Below, in pieces: positions 1-8,348 of a DNA stretch of 64,000 nucleotides. Location of the stretch: NCBI RefSeq assembly GCF_017916515.1, contig NZ_JAFMTA010000001.1, positions 3,027,127 to 3,091,126 on the forward strand, read 5' to 3'. The position numbers were made by a program, and so were the translations under genes. The stretch is from Naasia sp. SYSU D00948 (lineage in GTDB: Bacteria > Actinomycetota > Actinomycetes > Actinomycetales > Microbacteriaceae). The notes under the pieces were generated by a model, which ran no database searches, was not told the origin of the DNA, and saw only the letters and a list, made by a program, of their open reading frames with translations. The stretch's first letter is position 1, and each line of letters begins with the position of its first letter.

Positions 1-1461
1 ATCGTCTTCGACCACTCCGGGTCCATCGTCTCGGTCGGGCAGAAGGAGCACGAGCAGATCTTCCCCAGAGCGGGCTGGGTCGAGCACGACCCGAAGGAGA
101 TCTGGGACAACACCCGCGAGGTGATCGGGCAGGCGCTGTCCCGGGCCAACATCACCCGTCACGACATCCAGGCGATCGGCATCACGAACCAGCGCGAGAC
201 GGCCGTGGTCTGGGACAGGACCACCGGCGAGGCCGTCTACAACGCGATCGTGTGGCAGGACACGCGCACCCAGGGGATCGTGGACCGCCTGGCCGACGGC
301 GACGTCGAGCGGTACAAGCAGAAGGTCGGCCTGCCGCTCGCCACCTACTTCTCGGGCACGAAGATCGTGTGGATCCTCGAGAACGTCGAGGGCGCCCGCG
401 AGCGCGCCGAGGCCGGCGACCTGCTGTTCGGCACCACCGACACGTGGGTCCTCTGGAACCTGACCGGCGGCGTCAACGGCGGAGTGCACCTGACCGACGT
501 CACGAACGCGTCCCGCACCCTCTTCATGGACCTCGAGACCCTCGAGTGGGACGACGAGATCCTCGCGGACTTCGGTGTGCCGCGCTCGATGCTGCCCGAG
601 ATTCGCAGCTCGTCCGAGGTCTACGGCCACGCGTCCTCGTCGAGCCTGCTGCGCGAGGTCCCGGTCGCCGGGATCCTCGGCGACCAGCAGGCGGCGACGT
701 TCGGGCAGGCCGCGTTCGACACCGGCGAGTCGAAGAACACGTACGGGACGGGGAACTTCCTCATCTTCAACACGGGCGAGGAGATCATCCACTCGAAGAA
801 CGGGCTGCTGACGACGCTCGGGTACAAGCTCGGCGACGCGAGGCCGCACTACGCGCTCGAGGGCTCGATCGCGGTCACCGGCTCCCTGGTGCAGTGGCTG
901 CGCGACAACCTCGGGCTGATCTCGAGCGCCCCCGAGGTCGAGGACCTCGCGAAGACGGTCAACGACAGCGGCGGGGTCTACATCGTCCCGGCGTTCTCCG
1001 GCCTGTTCGCGCCGTACTGGCGCCCGGACGCCCGCGGCGTCATCGTCGGCCTCACGCGCTACGTCAACAAGGGCCACATCGCGCGGGCCGCCCTCGAGGC
1101 GACGGCCTTCCAGACCCGGGAGGTGCTCGACGCGGTCAACGCGGACTCCGGCGTCGACCTGACCGAGCTGAAGGTCGACGGCGGCATGATCGCCAACAAC
1201 ACCCTCATGCAGTTCCAGGCCGACATCCTCGGCGTCCCCGTGGTCCGGCCCGTGGTCGCCGAGACCACCGCCCTCGGCGCCGCCTACGCCGCGGGACTCG
1301 CGGTCGGGTTCTGGAAGGACCTCGACGACCTCCGCGGCAACTGGCAGGAGGACAGCCGCTGGACGCCGAACCTCGCTGAGGCCGAGCGCGAGCGCCAGCT
1401 GCGCCTGTGGAAGAAGGCGGTCACGAGGACCTTCGACTGGGTCGACGAGGACGTGCAGTAG
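1..1461 (+). CDS. glpK: glycerol kinase, 5' truncated by the window edge
   Basis: ATP-dependent phosphorylation of glycerol to glycerol 3-phosphate in the cytoplasm (FGGY kinase family). The frame is open from base 1, so the first in-frame start at 121 is not the real one; 486 residues are visible against about 500 for the family, so only some 20 N-terminal residues are missing. Seen: [18 protein letters not shown] near the start, [31 protein letters not shown], the FGGY-type stretch ending [10 protein letters not shown], and the C-terminal DGG and [11 protein letters not shown] motifs of the ATP site. All are typical of GlpK. It ends at TAG 1459-1461 and faces trpD; a four-armed palindrome fills the gap. 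The promoter and any upstream glpF lie outside the window. Confidence 0.96.
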   Translation: MVFDHSGSIVSVGQKEHEQIFPRAGWVEHDPKEIWDNTREVIGQALSRANITRHDIQAIGITNQRETAVVWDRTTGEAVYNAIVWQDTRTQGIVDRLADGDVERYKQKVGLPLATYFSGTKIVWILENVEGARERAEAGDLLFGTTDTWVLWNLTGGVNGGVHLTDVTNASRTLFMDLETLEWDDEILADFGVPRSMLPEIRSSSEVYGHASSSSLLREVPVAGILGDQQAATFGQAAFDTGESKNTYGTGNFLIFNTGEEIIHSKNGLLTTLGYKLGDARPHYALEGSIAVTGSLVQWLRDNLGLISSAPEVEDLAKTVNDSGGVYIVPAFSGLFAPYWRPDARGVIVGLTRYVNKGHIARAALEATAFQTREVLDAVNADSGVDLTELKVDGGMIANNTLMQFQADILGVPVVRPVVAETTALGAAYAAGLAVGFWKDLDDLRGNWQEDSRWTPNLAEAERERQLRLWKKAVTRTFDWVDEDVQ

Positions 1462-1483
1462 CGGGATCCCCGATCCGCTCCTG

Positions 1484-1566
1484 TCGCTCAGCAGGAAGGA
1501 CGGGCCTTCAGCAGGAGGACCGGGCCCGGATGTTCCTGCTGGAGTCCCGGTCCTCCTGCTGAGCGA
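1484..1566. repeat. four-armed intergenic palindrome, copy A (CTCAGCAG core)
   Basis: Perfect 13-bp outer inverted repeat, TCGCTCAGCAGGA at 1484-1496 and its complement at 1554-1566, enclosing an inner pair CAGCAGGA 1509-1516 / 1534-1541. The CAGCAG motif of each inner arm lies 20 bases from that of its outer arm on both sides. The centre holds the palindrome CCGGGCCCGG (1520-1529), and GGAGGACCGGG at 1514-1524 can alternatively pair with 1546-1556. It sits between the convergent glpK and trpD genes, so a two-way transcription terminator is the simplest role. The core resembles copies B, C and D, and the right arm is shared with copy E. Confidence 0.85.
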
Positions 1567-1576
1567 GAGGGCCGGG

Positions 1577-2632
1577 TCAGCGGCGGCGGGTCGCGGCCGT
1601 CCAGGCCTCGAGCTTCGCGATGGCGGCTCCGCTGTCGATCGCCTCCGCGGCGTCCGCCATGCGGGCGGCGAGCCGGCCCGTGATCGGCTTGTCCGCCTCG
1701 GTGACGTCGTGCGAGAGGTCCCAGGCGGCCAGTGCGGCCGCGGCGTTGAGGAGCACGATGTCGCGGACCGGGCCGGTCGCCCCTCCGAGCACCGCCCGGG
1801 CGGTCTCCGCGTTCTGCTCGGGCGCCCCGCCCTGGAGGTCCTCGATGCGGGAGCGCGGGATGCCGAGGTCGCGCGGGTCGAGATCGTGCTCCGTCACGGC
1901 GCCGGAGCTCACCTCCCAGATGTGGCTGTGACCGGTCGTCGTGAGCTCGTCGAGGCCGTCGTCGCCCCGGAACACGAGGGCGGTCGCGCCGCGGGTCTGG
2001 AAGACGCCCACCAGCAACGGGATCACCTCGGGCCGCGCGACCCCGACCGCGTTGGCCTCGGGACGGGCCGGGTTGCACAGCGGGCCGAGGAAGTTGAACA
2101 CCGTGGGCACCCCGAGCTCGGCGCGGACGGCGCCGGCGTGGCGGAAGCCGGGGTGGAACGCCGAGGCGAAGACGAAGGTGATCCCGACCTCGTCCAGCAC
2201 GCGGGCCACGCCCTGCGGATCGAGGGAGAGGTCGATGCCGAGCGCCGCGAGCACGTCGCTCGACCCCGAGGCGGAGCTCGCCGCCTTGTTCCCGTGCTTC
2301 ACGACGCGGGCGCCGGAGGCCGCGGCCACGACCGCCGCCATGGACGAGATGTTGACGGTCCGCTGACGGTCCCCGCCGGTGCCGACGATGTCCAGCACGT
2401 CGGGGTCGACGTCGAGCGGCAGCGCGTGCTCGAGGATCGCGTCCCGGAACCCGACGACCTCGCCGACGCTCTCCCCCTTCGAGCGCAGCGCGACGAGGAA
2501 GCCGGCCAGCTGAGCAGGGGTCGCCTGACCGAGCATGACCTGCTCCATCGCCCACGTGGAATCGGCGATGCTGAGGTCCTCCCCTTCGAGGAGCGAGCCG
2601 ATCAGTGCAGGCCAGGTGGGGGTCGAGGACAT
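1577..2632 (-). CDS. trpD: anthranilate phosphoribosyltransferase
   Basis: Second step of tryptophan synthesis: transfers phosphoribose from PRPP to anthranilate. The 351-residue protein has the family signature VGTGGD followed by NISS (PRPP and Mg site), VKHGNKAASS, and FNFLGPLCNP. The start chosen is ATG at 2632 (MSSTPTWPAL); the frame stays open to 2740, but the extra N-terminus is low-complexity and reaches into the divergent ctaE promoter region. The gene is alone, with no trpE, C, B or A beside it. The arrangement trpD back to back with ctaE-qcrCAB is also known in mycobacteria. Its 3' end faces glpK across repeat copy A. Confidence 0.95.
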   Translation of the reverse strand: MSSTPTWPALIGSLLEGEDLSIADSTWAMEQVMLGQATPAQLAGFLVALRSKGESVGEVVGFRDAILEHALPLDVDPDVLDIVGTGGDRQRTVNISSMAAVVAAASGARVVKHGNKAASSASGSSDVLAALGIDLSLDPQGVARVLDEVGITFVFASAFHPGFRHAGAVRAELGVPTVFNFLGPLCNPARPEANAVGVARPEVIPLLVGVFQTRGATALVFRGDDGLDELTTTGHSHIWEVSSGAVTEHDLDPRDLGIPRSRIEDLQGGAPEQNAETARAVLGGATGPVRDIVLLNAAAALAAWDLSHDVTEADKPITGRLAARMADAAEAIDSGAAIAKLEAWTAATRRR

Positions 2633-2771
2633 GCCCCCGATCCTACTGAGGGCACCGGAACCGCCCGGGTCGCGGTTCCGGGCCGGAGCGCCGCCCGGGG
2701 TTTCGCTGGGGGCACGCCCCGGAGGGGCTGCGACAGGCACCCGAATGACAGGCGGGGCCTACCCGATCCGA

Positions 2772-2777
2772 CATAAT
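2772..2777 (+). promoter_or_regulatory. -10 box of the ctaE-qcrCAB operon (leaderless start)
   Basis: CATAAT lies 7 bases before GTG 2785, so transcription should begin at or next to the start codon. A TTGACA-like ATGACA is at 2745-2750, with a rather long 21-bp spacer. The ATG at 2776 overlaps the -10 box and so could not be on a transcript started here. Confidence 0.6.
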
Positions 2778-2784
2778 GGGACTC

Positions 2785-3414
2785 GTGAGCAGCGCGTCAG
2801 TCCTCCAAACGACAAGCGCTCCGGTCGTCAATCGTGCGAATCCCATCGCGGTGGGCACGATCGTCTGGCTCGGCAGCGAGGTCATGTTCTTCGCCGGCCT
2901 GTTCGCGATCTACTTCACGCTTCGCGGCGTCGCGCCCGAGCTGTGGGAGCAGGAGACCGCGATCCTCGACGTCCCCTACTCGCTGGTGAACACGATCATC
3001 CTCGTGTCGAGCTCGTTCACCTGCCAGTTCGGGGTGTTCGCCGCCGAGCGGCTGCAGGCCCGGGCGACGAGCTGGAAGCCCTGGAACTGGGGCATGGTCG
3101 AGTGGTTCTACCTCACCTACGCGCTGGGCGCGATCTTCGTCGCCGGTCAGGTCCTCGAGTACGCGAACCTCGTGAGCGAGGGCGTCACGCTCTCCTCGAA
3201 CTCGTACGGCTCGATCTTCTACATGACCACCGGCTTCCACGGCCTGCATGTGACCGGTGGGCTCATCGCCTTCCTCCTGGTCATCGGCCGGGCGTATGCC
3301 GTGAAGAACTTCGGCCACCGGGAGGCGACGAGCGCGATCGTGGTCTCCTACTACTGGCACTTCGTCGACGTCGTGTGGATCGGCCTGTTCGCCGTCATCT
3401 ACCTGCTCAAATAG
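2785..3414 (+). CDS. ctaE: cytochrome c oxidase subunit III
   Basis: Integral subunit III of the aa3 oxidase, which in actinobacteria forms a supercomplex with the bcc complex encoded just downstream. The 209-residue protein has five clear hydrophobic segments. Motifs seen: [13 protein letters not shown] in the first helix, [15 protein letters not shown] near the middle, and [10 protein letters not shown] in the last helix, all typical of CtaE. GTG 2785 is preferred over in-frame ATG 2776 because the putative -10 box overlaps that ATG; this is an inference and the difference is only three residues. Eleven bases separate its stop from qcrC, so the four genes form one operon. Confidence 0.95.
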   Translation: MSSASVLQTTSAPVVNRANPIAVGTIVWLGSEVMFFAGLFAIYFTLRGVAPELWEQETAILDVPYSLVNTIILVSSSFTCQFGVFAAERLQARATSWKPWNWGMVEWFYLTYALGAIFVAGQVLEYANLVSEGVTLSSNSYGSIFYMTTGFHGLHVTGGLIAFLLVIGRAYAVKNFGHREATSAIVVSYYWHFVDVVWIGLFAVIYLLK

Positions 3415-3425
3415 GAACGGATCGA

Positions 3426-4244
3426 ATGCCCTCCCCACAGCGCATGCCCTCCTCCCGCCGTCCCTCACGGCGCCGCGGCCGTCGCTCGCCCCTCGCCACC
3501 GTCGTGCTGCTCGCGCTCGGCCTGGTCTTCACGGGCTCCAGCTACGCCCTCTTCACCGCGACCTCGGCCGGCGACGCGGCCACCGCCGCCTCGCAGGAGA
3601 GCATCGACCACGGCCAGAAGCTGTTCGCGGCGAACTGCGCGACCTGCCACGGCATGAACCTCGAGGGCACCGAGGCGGGACCGACCCTGCTCGGCGTCGG
3701 GGCCGCGTCCGTCGACTTCCAGGTCGGCACGGGCCGCATGCCGCTCGCGAACACGGGCCCCCAGGCTCCCGAGAAGCCGGTGATGTTCACGGAGGAGGAC
3801 ATCCAGGCGATGGCCGACTACGTGGCCTCCGTCTCCCCCGGTCCCGGGATCCCCGAGGAGGAGTACCTCCAGACCACGGGCGACGCCACCCGTGGCGCCG
3901 AGCTGTTCCGCATCAACTGCGCGATGTGCCACAACGTCGCGGGCGCCGGCGGCGCGCTGACCCAGGGCAAGTACGCGCCGGCTCTGCACGGCACCTCGCC
4001 CAAGCACATCTACGAGGCCATGACGACCGGCCCGCAGAACATGCCGGTCTTCAACGACGCCAACCTCACGCCCGAGGACAAGCGCGACATCATCACCGCC
4101 CTCAAGTACCAGGAGGAGGCCCCGTCGCCCGGCGGGTATGAGCTCGGCTCCCTCGGACCGGTCGCCGAAGGACTCTTCGCCTGGGTGTTCGGCCTCGGCG
4201 CCATCGTGGCGCTCACGGTCTGGATCACCGCGCGCTCGAACTGA
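3426..4244 (+). CDS. qcrC: diheme cytochrome c subunit of the bcc complex
   Basis: Membrane-anchored electron carrier (cytochrome cc) passing electrons from the Rieske protein and cytochrome b directly to the aa3 oxidase. The 272-residue protein has a basic N-terminus and a hydrophobic segment at about 24-42, then two haem c sites, CATCH at 71-75 and CAMCH at 165-169, and a C-terminal membrane helix at about 247-267. Two CXXCH sites are the actinobacterial form, which replaces a separate cytochrome c. ATG 3426 is chosen because it precedes the basic signal-like region and has a weak GGAAC ribosome site; the frame is open far upstream but overlaps ctaE. Confidence 0.95.
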   Translation: MPSPQRMPSSRRPSRRRGRRSPLATVVLLALGLVFTGSSYALFTATSAGDAATAASQESIDHGQKLFAANCATCHGMNLEGTEAGPTLLGVGAASVDFQVGTGRMPLANTGPQAPEKPVMFTEEDIQAMADYVASVSPGPGIPEEEYLQTTGDATRGAELFRINCAMCHNVAGAGGALTQGKYAPALHGTSPKHIYEAMTTGPQNMPVFNDANLTPEDKRDIITALKYQEEAPSPGGYELGSLGPVAEGLFAWVFGLGAIVALTVWITARSN

Positions 4245-4279
4245 CACAGCACCACCTGCACCACAGCGGAAGGACAGCA

Positions 4280-5356
4280 ATGGCGAACGACGGCAGCGGC
4301 TCGGACATCGTTCGGGCCGACTCGTCGCACGGGGCCGACGCCTCGCCGGGCACGGCGGTGATCGCAGCCGACGCGTTCGAGAACCCGGGGCTCCCGCCTC
4401 ACCGCGAGAGGGTCACGGACCTCGACCCGAAGGCGGACCGGCGGCACGAGCGTGTGGTGTCGCTGCTGTTCTACCTCTCGATCGTCTTCAGCGTCGCGGC
4501 CATCGCCGCGTACTTCGCGATCCCGATCGTCGAGAACGACCCCTGGTCCGTCCGGCTCAACACGCTGTTCCTGGGGCTGTCCATCGCCGGCGCACTCCTC
4601 TCGATCGGCGTCGGCACCGTGCACTGGGGCAAGGCGCTCATGGACAACGCGGAGCGCGTCGAGATGCGTCACCAGACCCGCGGCACCGAGGAGACCCGGG
4701 CCCGCTCGGTCGAGATCTTCCAGGAGGCCGATAAGGAGTCGGGGTTCAGCCGGCGTTCGCTCCTGCGCAACTCGCTCATCGGCGCGCTGGTCGCCGCCCC
4801 CCTGCCGGCGATCTTCCTCTTCCGGGACCTCGCCCCGCGGGACAACGACCCCGCGGCGATGCTCGCGCACACCGCGTGGAAGGAGGGCGTCCGCCTCGCA
4901 CGCGACCCCTCCGGCACGCCGATCCGCGCCGCCGACGTCACGCTCGGCTCCGTCTTCCACGTGATCCCCGAGGGTCTCGAGGAGAGCGAGCACTACCTCG
5001 AGGAGAAGGCCAAGGCGGCCGTGCTCCTCATGCGCCTCAAGCCCGAGGACCTCAACGTCTCACCGGGCCGCGAGACTTGGAACTACGACGGCATCGTCGC
5101 CTACTCCAAGATCTGCACCCACGTGGGCTGCCCGGTGGCCCTGTACGAGCAGCAGACGCATCACCTGCTGTGCCCGTGCCACCAGTCGCAGTTCGACATC
5201 AAGCAGGAGGCGGCGGTCATCTTCGGCCCCGCCAAGCGCCCCCTGCCCCAGCTGCCCATCTCGGTGGACAGCGAGGGCTACCTGGTCGCGCAGAGCGACT
5301 TCCACGAGCCCGTCGGGCCTAGCTATTGGGAGCGTCGCGGTGACTACGACGTCTGA
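4280..5356 (+). CDS. qcrA: Rieske iron-sulfur subunit of the bcc complex
   Basis: Carries the [2Fe-2S] cluster that accepts one electron from menaquinol at the Qo site. The 358 residues contain three hydrophobic helices (about 60-82, 93-114, 163-182), the extended actinobacterial form with three rather than one. The cluster motifs are CTHVGC at 279-284 and CPCHQS at 298-303, giving two Cys and two His ligands plus the disulfide pair. A Ser-Arg-Arg sequence at 157-159 precedes the third helix, as in Tat-type Rieske proteins. The ribosome site GGAAGGA precedes ATG 4280. The 3' end overlaps qcrB by 17 bases, implying translational coupling. Confidence 0.97.
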   Translation: MANDGSGSDIVRADSSHGADASPGTAVIAADAFENPGLPPHRERVTDLDPKADRRHERVVSLLFYLSIVFSVAAIAAYFAIPIVENDPWSVRLNTLFLGLSIAGALLSIGVGTVHWGKALMDNAERVEMRHQTRGTEETRARSVEIFQEADKESGFSRRSLLRNSLIGALVAAPLPAIFLFRDLAPRDNDPAAMLAHTAWKEGVRLARDPSGTPIRAADVTLGSVFHVIPEGLEESEHYLEEKAKAAVLLMRLKPEDLNVSPGRETWNYDGIVAYSKICTHVGCPVALYEQQTHHLLCPCHQSQFDIKQEAAVIFGPAKRPLPQLPISVDSEGYLVAQSDFHEPVGPSYWERRGDYDV

Positions 5357-7061
5357 CACCCGCAACGACCTCCGCACCCCTCCCCGCACTCAGCAGCGGG
5401 GCGTGGTCGGAGCCGTGTCCAACTATGTGGACGAGCGGACGAGCATCTCCGGCTTCATCAAGCTGATGGCCCGCAAGGTCTTCCCCGACCACTGGTCGTT
5501 CATGCTCGGCGAGGTCGCGCTCTGGTGCTTCGTCATCATCCTGCTCTCCGGCACGTTCCTGACCTTCTTCTTCCAGGCCTCGATGGCCGAGGTCGAGTAC
5601 GACGGGTCCTACGTCCCGCTCAAGGGCCTGGAGATGAGCGCCGCGATGGCGTCGACGCTGGACATCTCCTTCGACGTCCGCGGCGGACTGCTCATGCGGC
5701 AGATCCACCACTGGGCGGCCCTGCTGTTCATCGCGACGATCATGCTCCACATGGCGCGGGTGTTCTTCACGGGCGCCTTCCGCAAGCCGCGTGAGCTCAA
5801 CTGGGTGATCGGCTTCCTGCTGTGGATCCTCGCCATGGGTGAGGGCTTCACCGGGTACTCGCTCCCCGACGACCTGCTCTCCGGCAACGGCCTCCGCATC
5901 ATCGACGGTCTGATCAAGGGCATCCCGGTCGTCGGGACGTGGACCTCGTACCTGCTGTTCGGCGGCGAGTTCCCGGGCACCCAGATCATCGGCCGGCTCT
6001 ACACGCTGCACATCCTGCTGCTGCCGGCCGTCATCGTCGCCCTCATCGGCCTGCACATGGTGTTCCTCATCGTGCACAAGCACACCCAGTTCGCCGGCCC
6101 GGGCAAGACGAACGACAACGTCGTGGGCTACCCGATCCTCCCGGTGTACGGGGCGAAGATGGCGGGCACCTTCTTCCTGGTGTTCGGTGTCATCGTCGCG
6201 ATCGCCGGCCTGTTCACGATCAACCCGATCTGGAACTACGGACCCTACGACCCGTCCCCCGTGTCCGCCGGAACCCAGCCGGACTGGTACATCGGCTTCG
6301 CGGACGGCGCCCTGCGCCTGGTGCCGCCCGGGTGGGAGTTCGTCCTCTTCGACACCTACACCGTGTCGATGAACATCCTCGCGCCGATCATCGCGATCAC
6401 GCTCTGGATCGTGGCCGTCATGTTCTACCCCTTCATCGAGGGCTGGATCACCGGCGACAAGCGGGAGCACCACCTGGCGGACCGTCCGCGCAACGTCCCG
6501 ACCCGCACCGCGCTCGGCGCCGCCGGTATCGTGTACTACGGGGCGATGTTCGTGGCGGCCTCGTCCGACCTCATCGCGACGCACTTCCAGATGAGCATGG
6601 AGAACGTCATCTGGGCGCTGCAGTTCGTCTTCATCGTCGGGCCGTTCATCGCGTACTTCATCACCAAGCGGATCTGCATCGCGCTCCAGAAGAAGGACCG
6701 CGAGATGGCGCTGCACGGCTACGAGTCCGGCCGGATCGTGCGCCTCCCCGGCGGCGAGTTCGTCGAGGTGCACCAGCCGCTCGACGAGTACGAGCGCTGG
6801 CGCCTGGTGAGCTTCAACGACTACAAGCCGCTCATGATCCGGCCGAACGCACGCGGCCAGATCAGCCCCTTCGAGCGGGTCCGCGCGGTGCTCAGCCGCT
6901 GGTTCTTCGAGGACCGGATCGCTCCCGTCACCCGGGGCGAGCTCGAGGCGTCGCACGGCGCCCACGGGCACCGCGAGGGCGCGAACGAGCCGGACCTCCA
7001 CCAGTCGGAGCTCGCCACCGCGGGCCAGGGCGTCGGGGCTCCCCCGCACACCAAGCCCTGA
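5340..7061 (+). CDS. qcrB: cytochrome b subunit of the bcc complex
   Basis: Membrane quinol-oxidising subunit carrying haems bL and bH. The 573-residue protein keeps the paired haem-ligand histidines, in MRQIHHWAALLFIATIMLHM on one helix and LYTLHILLLPAVIVALIGLH on another, and the actinobacterial Qo motif PDWY in place of PEWY. The C-terminal third is a long extension beyond the eight core helices, as usual in actinobacteria, and includes further hydrophobic segments plus a cytosolic tail rich in charged residues. Starts at GTG 5340 inside the end of qcrA. The operon appears to end at the hairpin just downstream. Confidence 0.97.
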   Translation: MTTTSDTRNDLRTPPRTQQRGVVGAVSNYVDERTSISGFIKLMARKVFPDHWSFMLGEVALWCFVIILLSGTFLTFFFQASMAEVEYDGSYVPLKGLEMSAAMASTLDISFDVRGGLLMRQIHHWAALLFIATIMLHMARVFFTGAFRKPRELNWVIGFLLWILAMGEGFTGYSLPDDLLSGNGLRIIDGLIKGIPVVGTWTSYLLFGGEFPGTQIIGRLYTLHILLLPAVIVALIGLHMVFLIVHKHTQFAGPGKTNDNVVGYPILPVYGAKMAGTFFLVFGVIVAIAGLFTINPIWNYGPYDPSPVSAGTQPDWYIGFADGALRLVPPGWEFVLFDTYTVSMNILAPIIAITLWIVAVMFYPFIEGWITGDKREHHLADRPRNVPTRTALGAAGIVYYGAMFVAASSDLIATHFQMSMENVIWALQFVFIVGPFIAYFITKRICIALQKKDREMALHGYESGRIVRLPGGEFVEVHQPLDEYERWRLVSFNDYKPLMIRPNARGQISPFERVRAVLSRWFFEDRIAPVTRGELEASHGAHGHREGANEPDLHQSELATAGQGVGAPPHTKP

Positions 7062-7077
7062 TCGCGTGAGCATCGAG

Positions 7078-7108
7078 AAGGCCGTCCTGGCTCGCCCGGG
7101 GCGGCCTT
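7078..7108 (+). terminator. hairpin after the qcr operon
   Basis: Seven-base stem AAGGCCG / CGGCCTT around a 17-base loop, 16 bases after the qcrB stop. There is no long T run, as is common for high-GC actinobacteria. The remaining bases to 7264 show no other gene I can support. Confidence 0.5.
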
Positions 7109-7264
7109 CCGTGTTCCTGCCGTCATCCCGTCACGTGCCGCCTGCTTGGATCGTGCCGCCGTTGGTGTCCGTGCCGGGGCACCATCGGGCTCGGTGCACC
7201 CGGGGCCTGCGCCATGGCGCGGCGGCCTCCACTCCCCCGCGCTCGCCCGTTCGGGGGCGCTGAC

Positions 7265-7738
7265 GTGGCGCAGCCGCCCCGCCGCAGCGCCGGGATCCTC
7301 CTCTTCCGCCGGCAGCCGCACCTGGAGGTGCTGCTGGCCCACATGGGCGGGCCGTACTGGCAGCGCAAGGACGCCGGCGCCTGGACGCTGCCGAAGGGCG
7401 AGCCGGACGAGGACGAGGACCTCCTCGAGACCGCTCGCCGGGAGTTCGAGGAGGAGCTCGGGCTCCCGGTTCCGGCGGGTCCGCTCGTCGACCTCGGTGA
7501 GGTGCGCCAGTCCGGCGGGAAGATCGTCCGTGCCTGGGCGCTCGAGGGCGACCTCGACCCGGAGACCCTCCGGCCGGGAACGTTCGAGCTCGAGTGGCCG
7601 CCCCGCTCGGGGCGGCGGCAGTCCTTCCCGGAGGTCGACCGGGCGGCCTGGCTGACCCCGGATCGCGCGGTGAAGTTGATCGTCGCGGGTCAGCGTCCGC
7701 TCCTCGACCGCCTGCAGCACGCCCTCACCGCCGACTGA
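7265..7738 (+). CDS. NUDIX hydrolase
   Basis: Predicted to cleave a nucleoside diphosphate linked to another moiety; the substrate cannot be read from sequence. The 157-residue protein contains a full NUDIX box: G-x5-E-x7-REFEEELGL, starting at GEPDEDED and preceded by WTLPKG. The opening RRSAGILLFRR and a WLTPDRA segment near the end are usual for small stand-alone members annotated as NTP pyrophosphohydrolases. GTG 7265 is chosen because it directly precedes the first domain strand; the frame is open to ATG 7214, with a low-complexity Arg/Pro extension. It is convergent with ctaF, with repeat copy B between them. Confidence 0.85.
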   Translation: MAQPPRRSAGILLFRRQPHLEVLLAHMGGPYWQRKDAGAWTLPKGEPDEDEDLLETARREFEEELGLPVPAGPLVDLGEVRQSGGKIVRAWALEGDLDPETLRPGTFELEWPPRSGRRQSFPEVDRAAWLTPDRAVKLIVAGQRPLLDRLQHALTAD

Positions 7739-7780
7739 GCGGCTCCGCAGCCGCGCCCCGCCACTCCGCTTCGGCTCGCC

Positions 7781-7856
7781 CTCAACAGGCGGCCAGGGCC
7801 TTCAACAGCAGCTGCGGCGGCGCGTCACCCTGTCGGCGGCGCTTCCGCCTGTTGAG
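7781..7856. repeat. four-armed intergenic palindrome, copy B (CTCAACAG core)
   Basis: Perfect 12-bp outer inverted repeat CTCAACAGGCGG 7781-7792 / 7845-7856. Inner motif CAACAG at 7803-7808 lies exactly 20 bases from the outer CAACAG; the inner right arm CTGTCG at 7830 lies 19 bases from the outer CTGTTG and is imperfect. It is between the convergent NUDIX gene and ctaF, upstream of a separate strong hairpin at 7883-7914. Same family as copies A, C and D. Confidence 0.8.
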
Positions 7857-7882
7857 CGCGAGCACACTCCGCAATGAGGAAC

Positions 7883-7914
7883 GGCGGGCGGCCCCCCGAG
7901 GGGAGCCGCCCGCC
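7883..7914 (-). terminator. terminator of the ctaCDF operon
   Basis: Perfect 10-bp stem GGCGGGCGGC / GCCGCCCGCC, extended by an inner CCCC/GGGG pair, 17 bases past the ctaF stop on the minus strand. No T run. Confidence 0.7.
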
Positions 7915-7931
7915 GTCACCGGGGCGCGGGA

Positions 7932-8348
7932 TCAGCGCGCGAAGTAGCCCCGGTAGTACTCGTAGACCCAGCCGACGATCATCACGAGGAACAGCGCGAC
8001 GCCGACGAAGGCGATCCAGTAGCCGGCGGCGAGGCCGAGGAAGACCAGCGCTGCGGACGCCGCGAGGCCGATCGGCCACCAGCTCCACGGGCTGAAGAAG
8101 CCGAGCTCCGGGTCACCGTCGTCGATGTTCGCGTCGAGCCGGTCCTCCGGCAGCTCGCCGCCCTGAGCCCGGTGCGAGCGCCAGAGGAAGAACGCCACGA
8201 ACACCGCGAGGACGCCCGTCAGGAGCAGGGCGGTCGTCCCGGCCCACTCGACCGTCCCCACGTCCAGCAGCGACCAGACGATGTAGACGGCGCCCGCCAG
8301 GAAGCACCAGGCCGCGACGGCCAGCAGCACGACATAGTTCGCGCGCAC
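7932..8348 (-). CDS. ctaF: cytochrome c oxidase subunit IV
   Basis: Small actinobacterial-type subunit IV of the aa3 oxidase. The 138 residues hold four hydrophobic segments: two at the N-terminus (about 3-27 and 36-56), a charged loop, then FFSPWSWWPIGLAASAA and a last pair ending GWVYEYYRGYFAR, the characteristic C-terminus. GTG 8348 follows directly on the ctaD stop (TAA 8349-8351), so the two are coupled. Third gene of ctaC-ctaD-ctaF. Confidence 0.93.
   Translation of the reverse strand: MRANYVVLLAVAAWCFLAGAVYIVWSLLDVGTVEWAGTTALLLTGVLAVFVAFFLWRSHRAQGGELPEDRLDANIDDGDPELGFFSPWSWWPIGLAASAALVFLGLAAGYWIAFVGVALFLVMIVGWVYEYYRGYFAR

Noticed and set aside
2776-2778. ATG start for ctaE
   Set aside because: It overlaps the best -10 box; GTG 2785 fits leaderless transcription better, although the ATG cannot be fully excluded.
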